Shown piece by piece: positions 25,138 to 34,843 of a DNA stretch of 44,239 nucleotides. Made by a program: the position numbers and the translations under genes. The stretch covers positions 1 through 44,239 of the forward strand of contig JAOXSB010000027.1 of NCBI GenBank assembly GCA_025800345.1. Reading direction: 5' to 3'. The stretch comes from Mangrovicoccus sp. (GTDB lineage: Bacteria > Pseudomonadota > Alphaproteobacteria > Rhodobacterales > Rhodobacteraceae). Each line of letters begins with the position of its first letter. Within the stretch, counting starts at the first letter, position 1. Below the pieces are notes generated by a model that did no database searches, was not told the origin of the DNA, and was given only the letters and a program-made list of their open reading frames with translations.

Positions 25138-27555
25138 ATGCACAGCCTCTCTCCCGCCCTCGCTGACTGGTTTGCCCGCAAAGGCTGGGCCTTGCATCCC
25201 CATCAAGCCGAGATGCTGGCCCGCGCCCAGGCCCCGGCGCAATTGCTGATCGCGCCAACGGGGGGCGGCAAAACCCTGGCCGGGTTCCTGCCCAGCCTAT
25301 GTGATCTAGAGCGCCGCCCGCGCCCTGGGCTGCACACGCTTTATGTCTCGCCGCTCAAAGCCCTGGCCGCGGATATCAAACGCAACCTGACCACCCCGGT
25401 GGAAGAGGCCGGGCTTGATATTCGGATCGAGGATCGCACGGGCGATACCTCTTACACGCAAAAGCGTCGCCAGCGGGCCGATCCGCCGCATATCCTGCTG
25501 ACCACGCCCGAAAGCCTGGCTTTGCTGCTGTCTTATGAAGACGCGCCAAAGATCTTTGCCGGGTTGCAGCGGGTGGTGGTGGATGAAATCCATGCCCTTT
25601 CAGAAAGCAAACGCGGCGATCAGTTGATGCTGGCCCTGGCGCGGCTGTCCCAGCTATGCCCAGGGCTGCGCCGGGTTGGGCTTTCGGCCACGGTGGAAGA
25701 TCCCGAGGCCATGGCCCGGTTTCTGGCCCGCCATCCTGATCCTTGCGCCATCACTTTGGCCGATCCTGGCCCGGCCCCGGATATCGCCATGCTGCCATGC
25801 GCCGCCCCTGCGCCCTGGTCGGGCGGCGGCGGGCGCTATGCCATTCCCGAAGTGATCGCCCAGATCAAAGCCCATAAAACCACGCTGATCTTTCACAACA
25901 CCCGCGCCCAGGCCGAGATTTTCTTTCACGCCCTTTGGCTGGAAAACTCCGAAAGCCTGCCGATTGCCATCCATCATGGATCATTGGCGCGCGAGCAGCG
26001 GGTGAAGGTGGAACAGGCCATGGTCGCAGGGGCATTGCGCGCCATTGTCTGTACCGGCTCGCTGGATCTGGGGATTGATTGGGGGGATGTGGATCTGGTG
26101 ATCCAGATCGGCGCGCCGAAAAATGTCAAACGTTTGGTGCAGCGGATCGGCCGGGCCAATCATCGCTATAACGCCCCCTCCAAAGCGCTGCTGGTGCCCG
26201 CCAATCAATTCGAGATCATCGAATGCCATGCGGCGCTAGAAGCGGTGCGCGCCCAAGATCTTGACGGCGATGCCCGCGGTGCCGGGCCGCTGGATGTGCT
26301 GTGCCAACATATCCTGATCACCGCCTGTGCTGGCCCGTTTGAGGCAGATGCGCTCTTTGCCGAGATCACCAGCGCTGGCGGCTATGAAACCCTTTCCCGC
26401 GCGGATTTTGACGCTTGTTTAGAGTTCTGCGCCAGCGGCGGCTATGCCCTGCGCGCTTATGATCGCTGGCAACGTTTGCGCCAGGACGCAAGCGGGCGCT
26501 GGCAGTTGCGCGATCCCCGCGCCGCCCGCCAGATCCGTATGAATCTGGGCACGATCCAAGATAGCGACACTCTGAAAGTGCGGCTCAAGCACAGCCGGGG
26601 CGGCAAGCCGTTGGGCGAGGTGGAAGAAGCCTTTGCCGCCACCCTGACCCCGGGCGATACGTTCCTGATGGGCGGCCAAGTGGTGCGCTATGAAGGGCTG
26701 CGGGAAATGACCGTAGAAGTGTCGCGTCAAACCGGCAAACGGCCACGCATCGCCACTTTTATGGGGACGAAATTTGCCACCTCCACCCAGCTATCCGCGC
26801 GGATCTTGCGCCTGTTTCACGCAACGGATTGGCCCGATCTGCCAGGGCCAACCGCCGATTGGCTAAAGCTTCAGCTCGCGCGCTCGCATCTGCCCCAAGC
26901 CGATCGGCTGCTTTTTGAAAGCTTTGCCCATAACGGGCGGGCCTATAGCTGCCTTTATGCCTTTGCCGGGCGCAATGCGATGCAAACTCTGGGCCTGCTG
27001 CTGACCCAAAGGATGGAGGATCTGGGCCTGGGCCCGCTGGGCTTTGTGGCCACAGATTACGCGGTGCTGATCTGGTCGGTGGATCCGGTAGAAGATCCTG
27101 CCCCGCTGCTCGAACCCGGGCATCTGCGCGCCGGGTTTGAAACCTGGCTGGCGGGCAATGCGGTGATGAAACGCACATTTAAAGCCAGTGCCACCATCGC
27201 CGGGCTGATCGAACGGCAATCGCCGGGCAAACGCAAAAGCGGTCGCCAGACCAGTTTCAGCGCGGATATTCTTTATGATACATTGCGCAAATATGATCCC
27301 GATCACCTGCTGCTTGGCATCACCCGGCAAGAGGCCCTGCGCGGCTTGGTGGATTTTGGCCGGATCGAGGAAATGCTGGCGCGCACCCGCGGCGCGGTGG
27401 ATCATGTGGTCTTGCCTCAGATCAGCCCCTTTGCCGCGCCGCTATTGCTGGAAGTCGGCCGGGTGCCGGTGGTGGGTGAAGGGCAAGAAAGGCTGCTTGC
27501 AGCCGAGGCCGAGCAATTGCTTTCCCGCCTGATCACCCAGAACAATCCCAAATAA
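25138..27555 (+). CDS. Ligase-associated DNA damage response DEXH helicase (Lhr-like)
   Basis: Superfamily 2 ATPase of the Lhr class that is usually encoded with an ATP-dependent DNA ligase, an MBL-fold exonuclease and the PdeM nuclease, and is thought to act in repair. 805 residues. Walker A is APTGGGKT (Lys45), DEIH at 149-152, SATVEDPEA is motif III, and VQRIGRANHR motif VI. The C-terminal Lhr-type domain fills 450-805. The size fits this subfamily (about 800) rather than full-length Lhr. The last codons form one copy of a 21-bp tandem duplication. The ligase itself is not in the window. Confidence 0.92.
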   Translation: MHSLSPALADWFARKGWALHPHQAEMLARAQAPAQLLIAPTGGGKTLAGFLPSLCDLERRPRPGLHTLYVSPLKALAADIKRNLTTPVEEAGLDIRIEDRTGDTSYTQKRRQRADPPHILLTTPESLALLLSYEDAPKIFAGLQRVVVDEIHALSESKRGDQLMLALARLSQLCPGLRRVGLSATVEDPEAMARFLARHPDPCAITLADPGPAPDIAMLPCAAPAPWSGGGGRYAIPEVIAQIKAHKTTLIFHNTRAQAEIFFHALWLENSESLPIAIHHGSLAREQRVKVEQAMVAGALRAIVCTGSLDLGIDWGDVDLVIQIGAPKNVKRLVQRIGRANHRYNAPSKALLVPANQFEIIECHAALEAVRAQDLDGDARGAGPLDVLCQHILITACAGPFEADALFAEITSAGGYETLSRADFDACLEFCASGGYALRAYDRWQRLRQDASGRWQLRDPRAARQIRMNLGTIQDSDTLKVRLKHSRGGKPLGEVEEAFAATLTPGDTFLMGGQVVRYEGLREMTVEVSRQTGKRPRIATFMGTKFATSTQLSARILRLFHATDWPDLPGPTADWLKLQLARSHLPQADRLLFESFAHNGRAYSCLYAFAGRNAMQTLGLLLTQRMEDLGLGPLGFVATDYAVLIWSVDPVEDPAPLLEPGHLRAGFETWLAGNAVMKRTFKASATIAGLIERQSPGKRKSGRQTSFSADILYDTLRKYDPDHLLLGITRQEALRGLVDFGRIEEMLARTRGAVDHVVLPQISPFAAPLLLEVGRVPVVGEGQERLLAAEAEQLLSRLITQNNPK

Positions 27556-27582
27556 AACCAGAACAATCCCAAATAAAATCAG
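27541..27582. repeat. 21-bp tandem duplication across the helicase stop codon
   Basis: Two adjacent 21-base units, 27541-27561 and 27562-27582, identical at 20 positions. Each encodes Asn-Asn-Pro-Lys-stop in the helicase frame, so the first copy is the gene's C-terminus and the second is a spare copy downstream. Confidence 0.75.
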
Positions 27583-27673
27583 AAAATTGTGATTGGGATA
27601 TCCCCACAGCATGCCCAAGATCTATTATCATCTTATGGCCAGATTATTGGCGCGAAGCCCGAGAGGTATCCTG

Positions 27674-28642
27674 ATGCAACGCCGTGATTTCCTAAAACTC
27701 GCCCCCGCCGCCGGGGCGGCCGCCACCGCCCTGCCCCTGGCCCAAGCCGCGCGCGCTGATGGCCATGCCCATGCCGCAGCCCTTGCCGCCGCGCAGCGCT
27801 TTGCCGTGGGCGATATCACCCTCACCGCCATTTCCGATGGCGGGTTCGGCATCACCGCCGATGCCCTAAACGGGATCACCACGGATGAAGCTGCCGCGAT
27901 CATGGAATCGCAATTCATCGACCCGGCCACATTCCGCGCCGGCGTGAACGCGTTTTTGATCGAAACGGGGGATCGCAAAATCTTGGTGGATTGCGGCACT
28001 GGCGGGCTGTTTGGCCCGGATGTGAACAGTTTCGCCGCCAATCTGGCCGCCACGGGCATTGGCCCTGATCAAATCGACGCGGTGCTGGTCACCCATCTGC
28101 ATCCTGATCATATCGGCGGGATGCTGGATGATAACGGCGCGGTTTTCCCCAATGCGGAATTGGTGGTGCATGAAACCGATCGCAGCTTTTGGGGCGATGA
28201 GAGCAATTTCACCGCGGCCCCAGAGCAATTGCAGTTCTTTGCCGCCCGCGCCCGCGCCACGCTGGAAGCCTATGGCGACCGGATTGTGACCTTTAGCGGC
28301 GAGGATGACGTGGCCCCCGGGGTCAGCGCCATGCCTCTGCCCGGCCACACCCCCGGCCATAGCGGCTATATGCTGAGCTCTGGCGATGACAGCTTGCTGA
28401 TCTGGGCCGATATTGTGCATGTGGCCCCAGTGCAGCTGGCCCGGCCCGAAGTCACGATCTCTTTCGATATCGATCCGGATCAAGCCGCCAAAAGCCGCGC
28501 CGCGATCCTTGATCGGGTGGCCGCAGATCGCACGCTTGTGGCGGGCAGCCATATCATCTTCCCGGGGCTGGCCCATATCGCCAAAGCCGAGACCGGCTAT
28601 CGCGCTGTGCCCGCACGCTTTGATTACGCGGCAACTCTGTAA
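27674..28642 (+). CDS. Exported metallo-beta-lactamase-fold hydrolase
   Basis: 322 residues from ATG 27674, with GAGAGG about 8 bases upstream. A twin-arginine signal QRRDFLK and a hydrophobic Ala/Pro stretch end in ARA^DGH (about residue 28), so a folded, metal-loaded protein is sent to the periplasm by Tat. The zinc motif is HLHPDH (His141, His143, Asp145, His146), followed by LPGHTPGHSGY and IWADIVH. It resembles AHL-lactonase-like MBL hydrolases; the substrate is unknown. It is not the cytosolic MBL exonuclease of the ligase system, because it has an export signal. Confidence 0.88.
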   Translation: MQRRDFLKLAPAAGAAATALPLAQAARADGHAHAAALAAAQRFAVGDITLTAISDGGFGITADALNGITTDEAAAIMESQFIDPATFRAGVNAFLIETGDRKILVDCGTGGLFGPDVNSFAANLAATGIGPDQIDAVLVTHLHPDHIGGMLDDNGAVFPNAELVVHETDRSFWGDESNFTAAPEQLQFFAARARATLEAYGDRIVTFSGEDDVAPGVSAMPLPGHTPGHSGYMLSSGDDSLLIWADIVHVAPVQLARPEVTISFDIDPDQAAKSRAAILDRVAADRTLVAGSHIIFPGLAHIAKAETGYRAVPARFDYAATL

Positions 28643-28653
28643 GCTGCGGAAAC

Positions 28654-28684
28654 CCAAGGGTCTGCACGTGCCGCAGGCCCTTGG
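28654..28684 (+). terminator. Strong hairpin after the MBL gene
   Basis: CCAAGGGTCTGC pairs with GCAGGCCCTTGG (12 bp, one G-T wobble) around a 7-base loop. It lies between the MBL gene and pdeM. No clear T run follows, so it may pause transcription or protect the transcript end rather than terminate efficiently. Confidence 0.5.
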
Positions 28685-28722
28685 CGCTTGCTCTTACGCG
28701 CCGCGCCAGGCATGAACGAAGC

Positions 28723-29406
28723 ATGAACGCGTATCGCTTTGGCTTTGGCTCCACGGCTTTTGAGGCCCGCGGCTCTGGCGCTTTATATTGGCCGCAGGAA
28801 CGGGCGCTGATCCTATCGGATCTGCATCTGGGCAAGGCCGAGCGCCGAGCCCGGCGCTATGGGCAAGTGCTGCCCCCTTATGGGGATCACGATGTGCTGG
28901 CCCGTTTGGAGCAAGAGCTGCAAGACACCGATGCAAAAACCGTGATTTCCCTGGGCGATGGGTTTGACGATGATGAAGCCGCCAAAAACCTAAGCCCAGA
29001 GATCGGCAAAGATCTAAGCCGCCTCATGGGCGCGCGCGATTGGATTTGGATCACCGGCAATCATGATCCCTCTGCCCCGCCCTTTGGCGGCCGCTGCCTG
29101 TCAGAGCTGGCGCTGTCGGGGATCACCCTGCGCCATATGGCCAAACCAGGGGCGGTGGGCGAGATCTCGGGCCATTACCACCCCAAGGCGCGTCTTGCCC
29201 TGGGCGGCGCGCATATCTCGCGCCCTTGTTTTTTGATTGATCGCCAGAGGGTGATCCTGCCCGCTTTTGGCACCTATACAGGCGGGCTGGATTGCCGCCA
29301 GACCCCGCTGGCCGATCTGATGGAGCCAGCGGCCTTGGCCGTGCTGACCGGCCAGAGCCCGCGCGCTTTGCCCATGCCCCGCGCCAAACGGCTCCGCCAG
29401 GCTTAG
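28723..29406 (+). CDS. pdeM: Ligase-associated DNA damage response endonuclease PdeM
   Basis: Calcineurin-like metallophosphoesterase of the ligase-associated repair set. 227 residues from ATG 28723; an upstream TTG lies inside the preceding hairpin and is rejected. Metal motifs in order: [29 protein letters not shown] and [12 protein letters not shown]. The partner helicase is upstream, beyond the exported MBL gene. The stop overlaps the folD stop by two bases on opposite strands (TTAG). Confidence 0.9.
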   Translation: MNAYRFGFGSTAFEARGSGALYWPQERALILSDLHLGKAERRARRYGQVLPPYGDHDVLARLEQELQDTDAKTVISLGDGFDDDEAAKNLSPEIGKDLSRLMGARDWIWITGNHDPSAPPFGGRCLSELALSGITLRHMAKPGAVGEISGHYHPKARLALGGAHISRPCFLIDRQRVILPAFGTYTGGLDCRQTPLADLMEPAALAVLTGQSPRALPMPRAKRLRQA

Positions 29407-30293
29407 ATCGACAGCTCTGCCGGGGCCTCGCGGCCATTTTGGCGGCAAAACGCTGTGACCGTATTGGCCAACAAACACGCGATGGTCATCGGCCCCACCC
29501 CGCCGGGCACCGGGGTCATCGCCCCTGCAACCTCCCAAGCTTCAGGGGCCACATCGCCCACCAAGCGGGTTTTGCCATCCTCAGCGGGGATGCGGTTGAT
29601 GCCCACATCGATCACTGTGCAGCCTGGTTTGAGCCACTCGGCCTTGACCATTTCCGGGCGTCCCACAGCGGCCACCACAATATCGGCACGGCCGATTACC
29701 TCGGGCAGATTTGCCGTGCGGGAATGGGCCGTGGTCACTGTGCAAGATTGGTTCAGCAAAAGCTGCGAGACCGGCTTGCCCACAATGCTTGAGCGCCCCA
29801 GCACCACCGCCTCTTTGCCGGTCAGATCGCCCAGATGATCCTTGAGCAGCATCAAACAGCCCAAGGGCGTGCAAGGCACCAGCGCGGGCAGGCCCGCCAC
29901 CACACGGCCCACATTCTCGATATGGAACCCATCCACATCTTTGGCCACATCAATGGTTTCAATCACCTGCTGCTGATCGAGCCCATTGGGCAAGGGGAAC
30001 TGCACCAAGATCCCATGCACTTTGGGATCACCATTCAGTTGCCGCACCAGATCCAGCAGATCCTCCTGGCGCACATCTGCGGGCAAGCGATGGGCAAAGC
30101 TCTCCATCCCTGCCTCGACGGTCTGGCGTTCTTTGGAGCGCACATAAACCTGACTGGCAGGATCTTCGCCCACCAAAACCACGGCCAGCCCAGGGGTTTG
30201 CCCGGTCTCTTCTTTCAGCCGGGCCACATGGGTGGCCAGCTCAGCCCGCAGCCGCGCGGCATAGGCTTTTCCATCGATCACAGTGGCGGTCAT
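29403..30293 (-). CDS. folD: Methylenetetrahydrofolate dehydrogenase/cyclohydrolase
   Basis: Bifunctional cytosolic enzyme linking methylene-, methenyl- and 10-formyl-tetrahydrofolate. 296 residues with the catalytic Lys54 in [13 protein letters not shown], the folate-site motif [11 protein letters not shown], and the NADP-binding [15 protein letters not shown]. The ATG overlaps the chorismate mutase stop by ATGA, so the two genes are coupled. Confidence 0.97.
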   Translation of the reverse strand: MTATVIDGKAYAARLRAELATHVARLKEETGQTPGLAVVLVGEDPASQVYVRSKERQTVEAGMESFAHRLPADVRQEDLLDLVRQLNGDPKVHGILVQFPLPNGLDQQQVIETIDVAKDVDGFHIENVGRVVAGLPALVPCTPLGCLMLLKDHLGDLTGKEAVVLGRSSIVGKPVSQLLLNQSCTVTTAHSRTANLPEVIGRADIVVAAVGRPEMVKAEWLKPGCTVIDVGINRIPAEDGKTRLVGDVAPEAWEVAGAMTPVPGGVGPMTIACLLANTVTAFCRQNGREAPAELSI

Positions 30294-30655
30294 TGGGAAC
30301 CCTCGCTGTTAGGGGCAATGCTGTCAGAGCGCGGTGCCAAGACCCGCTCTTCTCGGGCTATGGCCCATTCAATCATCTCGCGCCAAAGCGCTTCCGACAG
30401 CTTTGGATCCAGACCCGACGCCTGGGCCGCCGCGCGCACATTTTCAAGCACCTGATCCACCCGGGCGGGAATGCGCGCTGGCAAATCCTCGCCTTGTTTC
30501 AAAACCGCAGCCCGATCAATGCAATCTTGGCGGCGGCGCAGCAGGGCAATCAACGCCCCGTCGAGCTGGTCGATCACCTGGCGCAGCTCTGCCATGGAGC
30601 CGCAGCTTTGCGGATCAAGCTCGGGCAAAAGGTCTATCTCAGATCTGTCAGTCAT
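30290..30655 (-). CDS. Chorismate mutase, AroQ class
   Basis: Helical enzyme converting chorismate to prephenate for phenylalanine and tyrosine. 121 residues, the normal size of a monofunctional AroQ chain. [17 protein letters not shown] is helix 1, RAAVLKQG follows, and RVDQVLENV plus [10 protein letters not shown] supply the remaining active-site helices. There is no signal peptide, so it is cytosolic. It precedes folD in the same transcript; the ftsH terminator lies upstream. Confidence 0.92.
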   Translation of the reverse strand: MTDRSEIDLLPELDPQSCGSMAELRQVIDQLDGALIALLRRRQDCIDRAAVLKQGEDLPARIPARVDQVLENVRAAAQASGLDPKLSEALWREMIEWAIAREERVLAPRSDSIAPNSEGSQ

Positions 30656-30709
30656 CGCGCTCTGGCTACGGGATCGCCTCTAGGGAGAACATGCGGCAGG
30701 TTGCCGGGG

Positions 30710-30739
30710 AAAAGCAAAAGCCCCGCACGGAGGCGGGGC
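30710..30739 (-). terminator. Intrinsic terminator of the ftsH operon
   Basis: On the minus strand, GCCCCGC/GCGGGGC (7 bp, extendable by three A-T pairs) with a 6-base loop is followed by TTTTGCTTTT. It ends the long tol-tilS-ftsH transcript 25 bases after ftsH. Confidence 0.85.
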
Positions 30740-30763
30740 TTTGCAAGCGTGGTGTGATCGCCC

Positions 30764-32677
30764 TTAGGTCGGCTCTGGGGCCATGCCGCCATCATCGGGT
30801 TTCGAGCGCGGCTTGGTCTTGGGAATGGCGGTGATCGAGGGCACATTGCCCGATGGGGTGTCATCCTCATCATCGCCGCGATCCAAAGGCTCGCCTTTCA
30901 TGGCTTTGAGGATCTCAGGCCCGGTCAGGGTCTCATATTCCAGCAAAGCTTCGGCCAGGCGGTGATGCTCATCGGCGTTCTCGGTCAGGATGCGCTTGGC
31001 CTCTTCATAGCCTTCATCCACGATCTTGCGCACTTCGGCATCGATCTTTTCCTGGGTCTCGGGCGAGGCGTTGCTCGCGCTTTGATAATTGCCCAAGTAA
31101 GATTGCTGCTCATTGGCGTAATCGATATGGCCAAGCTCGTCCGAGAAACCGAATTGCGTGACCATCGCCCGAGCGATCTTCGTGACCTGCTGAATATCCG
31201 AGGCCGCACCGGAAGTGACGTTTTCCTTACCGAAAATCAGCTCTTCAGCGACTTTGCCGCCCATGGCCATGGCAATTTTGGATTTGTATTTGGTGTAGGT
31301 CACGCTGAGCTGATCCCGCTCTGGCAGAGACATCACCAAACCCAAAGCCCGGCCACGGGGGATGATCGTCGCCTTATGGATGGGATCATGCTGGGGCACG
31401 TGGAAGCCCACCACCGCATGGCCTGCCTCGTGATAGGCGGTCAGCTTTTTCTCATCCTCGGTCATCACCATAGAGCGCCGCTCGGCCCCCATCATGACCT
31501 TATCCTTGGCGTTCTCGAAATCCTCCATGGTCACGAAACGCCGGCCCACACGGGCGGCCATAAGCGCGGATTCATTCACCAGATTGGCCAGATCCGCGCC
31601 GGAAAAGCCGGGGGTGCCGCGGGCGATGATGCGCAGATCCACATCCGGGCCCAAAGGCACTTTGCGCGCATGCACGCCCAAGATTTTCTCGCGGCCTTTG
31701 ATATCGGGGTTTGGCACTTGCACCTGACGGTCGAACCGGCCCGGGCGCAGCAATGCAGGGTCCAACACATCGGGGCGGTTGGTGGCAGCTACGATGATGA
31801 TGCCTTCATTGGCTTCAAACCCGTCCATCTCCACCAGAAGCTGGTTCAAGGTCTGTTCACGTTCGTCATTGCCGCCGCCATAGCCCACGCCGCGCGAGCG
31901 GCCCACCGCGTCGATCTCGTCGATAAAGACGATACAAGGGGCGTTTTTCTTGGCCTGCTCGAACATATCGCGCACCCGGCTGGCGCCGACACCCACGAAC
32001 ATTTCCACGAAATCCGAGCCAGAAATGGTGAAGAAGGGCACGCCCGCCTCGCCCGCAATAGCCCGGGCCAACAGGGTTTTACCGGTGCCCGGAGGGCCCA
32101 CCAGCAGCGCGCCTTTAGGGATTTTCCCACCCAGGCGGCTGAATTTTTGCGGGTTGCGCAGAAACTCGACGATCTCTTCAAGCTCGTCTTTGGCCTCGTC
32201 GATGCCCGCCACATCATCAAAAGTGACGCGGCCATGTTTTTCGGTCAGCAATTTCGCGCGGGATTTGCCAAAGCCCATAGCCCCGCCACGGCCACCGCCT
32301 TGCATCCGGTTCATGAAATAGATCCAGACGCCGATCAGCAGCAGGAATGGCAGGAAGGTCATCAAAAGCGTGGTAAAGCCCGATTGTTCCTGAGGCCGCG
32401 CATTCACCACCACGTCATTATTGATCAGACGTTCAGTGACCTCGGCCCCTTGGGGCACGATGGTGACGTAATCATTGCCGTCACTGCCACGGAAGGTGAC
32501 TTTCTCGCCATCGACGGTTGCGGTGCTCACCTCGCCGCTTTCCACCGCTTGGACAAATTCCGAATAGCTGATGGAGCGCGACGACATGGTCGACTGCCCC
32601 CCGCTGAACAGATTGAACAAGGCTAGGATGAGCAGAAACAAAACCACCCAGAATGCGATATTTCTCGCGTTGCCCAA
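30764..32677 (-). CDS. ftsH: ATP-dependent zinc metalloprotease FtsH
   Basis: Hexameric inner-membrane protease that degrades misfolded membrane proteins and short-lived regulators. 637 residues. Two N-terminal helices (about 6-24 and 101-120) flank a periplasmic domain. The AAA module has Walker A GPPGTGKT (Lys200), [12 protein letters not shown] and the second-region arginines RPGRFDRQ. The zinc motif HEAGH is at 416-420. The start is TTG at 32677 with AGGAG six bases upstream and the conserved MGNARN beginning; there is no better ATG. It is the last gene of the run, 76 bases after tilS. Confidence 0.97.
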   Translation of the reverse strand: MGNARNIAFWVVLFLLILALFNLFSGGQSTMSSRSISYSEFVQAVESGEVSTATVDGEKVTFRGSDGNDYVTIVPQGAEVTERLINNDVVVNARPQEQSGFTTLLMTFLPFLLLIGVWIYFMNRMQGGGRGGAMGFGKSRAKLLTEKHGRVTFDDVAGIDEAKDELEEIVEFLRNPQKFSRLGGKIPKGALLVGPPGTGKTLLARAIAGEAGVPFFTISGSDFVEMFVGVGASRVRDMFEQAKKNAPCIVFIDEIDAVGRSRGVGYGGGNDEREQTLNQLLVEMDGFEANEGIIIVAATNRPDVLDPALLRPGRFDRQVQVPNPDIKGREKILGVHARKVPLGPDVDLRIIARGTPGFSGADLANLVNESALMAARVGRRFVTMEDFENAKDKVMMGAERRSMVMTEDEKKLTAYHEAGHAVVGFHVPQHDPIHKATIIPRGRALGLVMSLPERDQLSVTYTKYKSKIAMAMGGKVAEELIFGKENVTSGAASDIQQVTKIARAMVTQFGFSDELGHIDYANEQQSYLGNYQSASNASPETQEKIDAEVRKIVDEGYEEAKRILTENADEHHRLAEALLEYETLTGPEILKAMKGEPLDRGDDEDDTPSGNVPSITAIPKTKPRSKPDDGGMAPEPT

Positions 32678-32753
32678 AGGAAACTCCTAAGCATTTCGAT
32701 GCGGCGCAAAGGCGGCCGCTGTTAAGATAAAGATAGCGAACCCCAGGCGCAGT

Positions 32754-34001
32754 TCAATCCGATTGCAACAGAAGGGTGAAATCCTTCTTATTCCAAGCCA
32801 ATTCTGCGCGATATTCGCTGGTTTCATCCAAAAGCAATGGGCAAATCAGGGTTTCCCCCCGCCAAAGCGCCGGACTCACCAATAGAGATTCGCGGACCAA
32901 ACCAGTTTCGCGCCAGTCAGGACAGCCCGCTAATCCGCCCGCGCCCAGGGCCGCGATGCGCAGATCTGGCGCGACCGGCCCCATAATATGCCAGCGCCCA
33001 TCCCATAGGCCGGGCGGCGCAATGGGCGGGCCCAAAGCCGCGGCCTCGCGGCTGATGCGCACGCCATCCTTGTCCGGGCTGCACAGGCATCCATGCAAGG
33101 TCGCCCGCCGCCCCGCCGCAAGATCGGCCAAAGCCCGGCGCAGCGTGTCAAAGCGCGGGCGATAATGCTGGCCCGAAACCAGGCAGAGCGCGCCGGAAAA
33201 CAGCCGCCAGCACGTATCTTCTGGCAATGCAAAAAGCCCCGCGCGCGCCAGCAACACATCCCCTGCCTCAATATGGGCCAAATCTTGAGCCGCTTGCACC
33301 GCAGCCCCTGCCAGCACCTGGCGCGCCGCTCGCATCCGCCTTGCGGTTTCAGCAAGGCCAGGAGCCTCGATCCCCAGATCCGCACCGTTTTGCAGCAGGC
33401 TGCGCGCCCGGACCCGGCCAAAGCGCGGATCTTCATTGCTGGGATCCTCGCACCAGGCCACAGCGCGGCGGCGCAACTCATCGCGCAGATCTGCGCGGCG
33501 CGCCTCAAGCAAAGGGCGCAGCCAAATCACCCCGTCTTGCGCCCGCGCTGGCGCCATGGCCGAGAGCCCATCCACCCCAGAGCCCCGCGCCAAGCGCAGC
33601 AGCAAGGTTTCCGCTTGATCCTCCAGCGTATGACCCAAGCAAATATGGCTTAGCCCGCGCCCGCGCGCCCAGCCCCCCAGCAATTGCAGCCGTGCCGCGC
33701 GGGCCGCTGCTTGCAAATTGCCCTGGCCGGACCAACCGGACCAGCGCAGCACCTCATGGGGCAGGTCCAATTGCGCCGCCAGGCGGGCAACATGGGCGAT
33801 CTCATCGGCAGCCTCTGGGCGCAATCCGTGATCCACAGAGGCGATTTGCAGCTTTGCCCCATGGGTCTTGGCCCAATCGGCCAGCAGCAGCATCAAGGCC
33901 AGACTATCCCCGCCCCCAGATACCGCCACGCCAATCCCCAATCCTTGGGGCTTTGGAAGCGCGCGCGCCAAGGCCGCAGCAAGACATTCCTGCGGGCTCA
34001 C
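32754..34001 (-). CDS. tilS: tRNA(Ile)-lysidine synthetase
   Basis: ATP-dependent enzyme that converts the CAU-anticodon wobble cytidine of an isoleucine tRNA to lysidine; essential for AUA decoding. 415 residues. The PP-loop SGGGDS is at 28-33, then IASVDHGLRPEA and LGHTLEDQAETLLLRLARGSG. The C-terminal half is divergent, as usual. A GTG start overlaps the cpoB stop (GTGA). Confidence 0.95.
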   Translation of the reverse strand: MSPQECLAAALARALPKPQGLGIGVAVSGGGDSLALMLLLADWAKTHGAKLQIASVDHGLRPEAADEIAHVARLAAQLDLPHEVLRWSGWSGQGNLQAAARAARLQLLGGWARGRGLSHICLGHTLEDQAETLLLRLARGSGVDGLSAMAPARAQDGVIWLRPLLEARRADLRDELRRRAVAWCEDPSNEDPRFGRVRARSLLQNGADLGIEAPGLAETARRMRAARQVLAGAAVQAAQDLAHIEAGDVLLARAGLFALPEDTCWRLFSGALCLVSGQHYRPRFDTLRRALADLAAGRRATLHGCLCSPDKDGVRISREAAALGPPIAPPGLWDGRWHIMGPVAPDLRIAALGAGGLAGCPDWRETGLVRESLLVSPALWRGETLICPLLLDETSEYRAELAWNKKDFTLLLQSD

Positions 34002-34843
34002 TCGAAACAGTTCATAGCCGCGCGCCGCTGACCGGCACGCTCTGCCGCTGCGGTGCCAGGAAAACTGGCGATGGCCTGGCCCAAGGTCAAACAGGCCTCG
34101 GTTGTCTGGTTCAGATCTCCCAGCACTTCGCCCAGGCTCACCAACCCATCTGCGGACAGCGCCGGATCGGTTTTCTCGGCCAATGTATAGGCTTCGAGAT
34201 AGGCCCGGCCTGCATCGGGCAAACGGTTCAAGTCGCGCAAAGCCGCACCGCGTAGCATATGTACCTCGGCGGAAAGCGGGCTGCCAGGATAGGTCGCCAA
34301 GAACCGATCCAGCGCGCTGAGCGCGCCAGCGTGATCCCCTTGATCCAGCAGGGACATGCCCGCCTCGAAATCATTGGTTTCAGCCATGGCAAATTGCACG
34401 GGCGCTTCTGCTTCGCTGCCAGGGCGGGGTTTTGGCAGGCTGCCGCCAGGTTCGGGCAAGGCGCCGCCCCCCAAAACCGGCGTTTCTGAGATCTGTCCCA
34501 AATCGCCGCCCTCTAGCTCGACCAAACGAAATTCCAGATCCCCCAGCCGATTGGTGCCATCGCGCACGATCTGATCAATGCGATAGGCGAGCTCTTCGGT
34601 TTGTGCGGTCAAGCCACGCACTTGCGCCTCCAGCCCGTCAAGGCGTTCTAGCGGCCCGGTGGCATCGGCCACGGCCACCTCGCCCCCGGCGCTGCCCGCC
34701 GAGAGCTCACCGCGCAATTGCTGTAGCTCCACCCGCAACGCGGTGAGCTCTCGGCGCATATCCGCTAAGGTTGCGGCCCGATCCTGCGCCAGGACAGGCA
34801 AGCCGATCAGCGCAACGCATAAGGTTAGGAAAACCCGCCTCAT
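33998..34843 (-). CDS. cpoB: Cell division coordinator CpoB (YbgF)
   Basis: Periplasmic protein that links Tol-Pal with peptidoglycan synthesis at the septum. The 281-residue precursor has a signal peptide (cleavage after VLAQ, about 19-20), an N-terminal coiled coil (about 25-110, LRVELQQLRGEL and LEAQVRGLTAQTEEL), a proline-rich linker and three TPR-like repeats (about 155-275). ATGA overlap with pal upstream and GTGA overlap with tilS downstream. Confidence 0.93.
   Translation of the reverse strand: MRRVFLTLCVALIGLPVLAQDRAATLADMRRELTALRVELQQLRGELSAGSAGGEVAVADATGPLERLDGLEAQVRGLTAQTEELAYRIDQIVRDGTNRLGDLEFRLVELEGGDLGQISETPVLGGGALPEPGGSLPKPRPGSEAEAPVQFAMAETNDFEAGMSLLDQGDHAGALSALDRFLATYPGSPLSAEVHMLRGAALRDLNRLPDAGRAYLEAYTLAEKTDPALSADGLVSLGEVLGDLNQTTEACLTLGQAIASFPGTAAAERAGQRRAAMNCFE

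Noticed and set aside
30962-32626. 554-residue open frame antisense to ftsH
   Set aside because: Shadow of the highly conserved ftsH sequence; histidine/glycine-rich translation with no recognisable domain.
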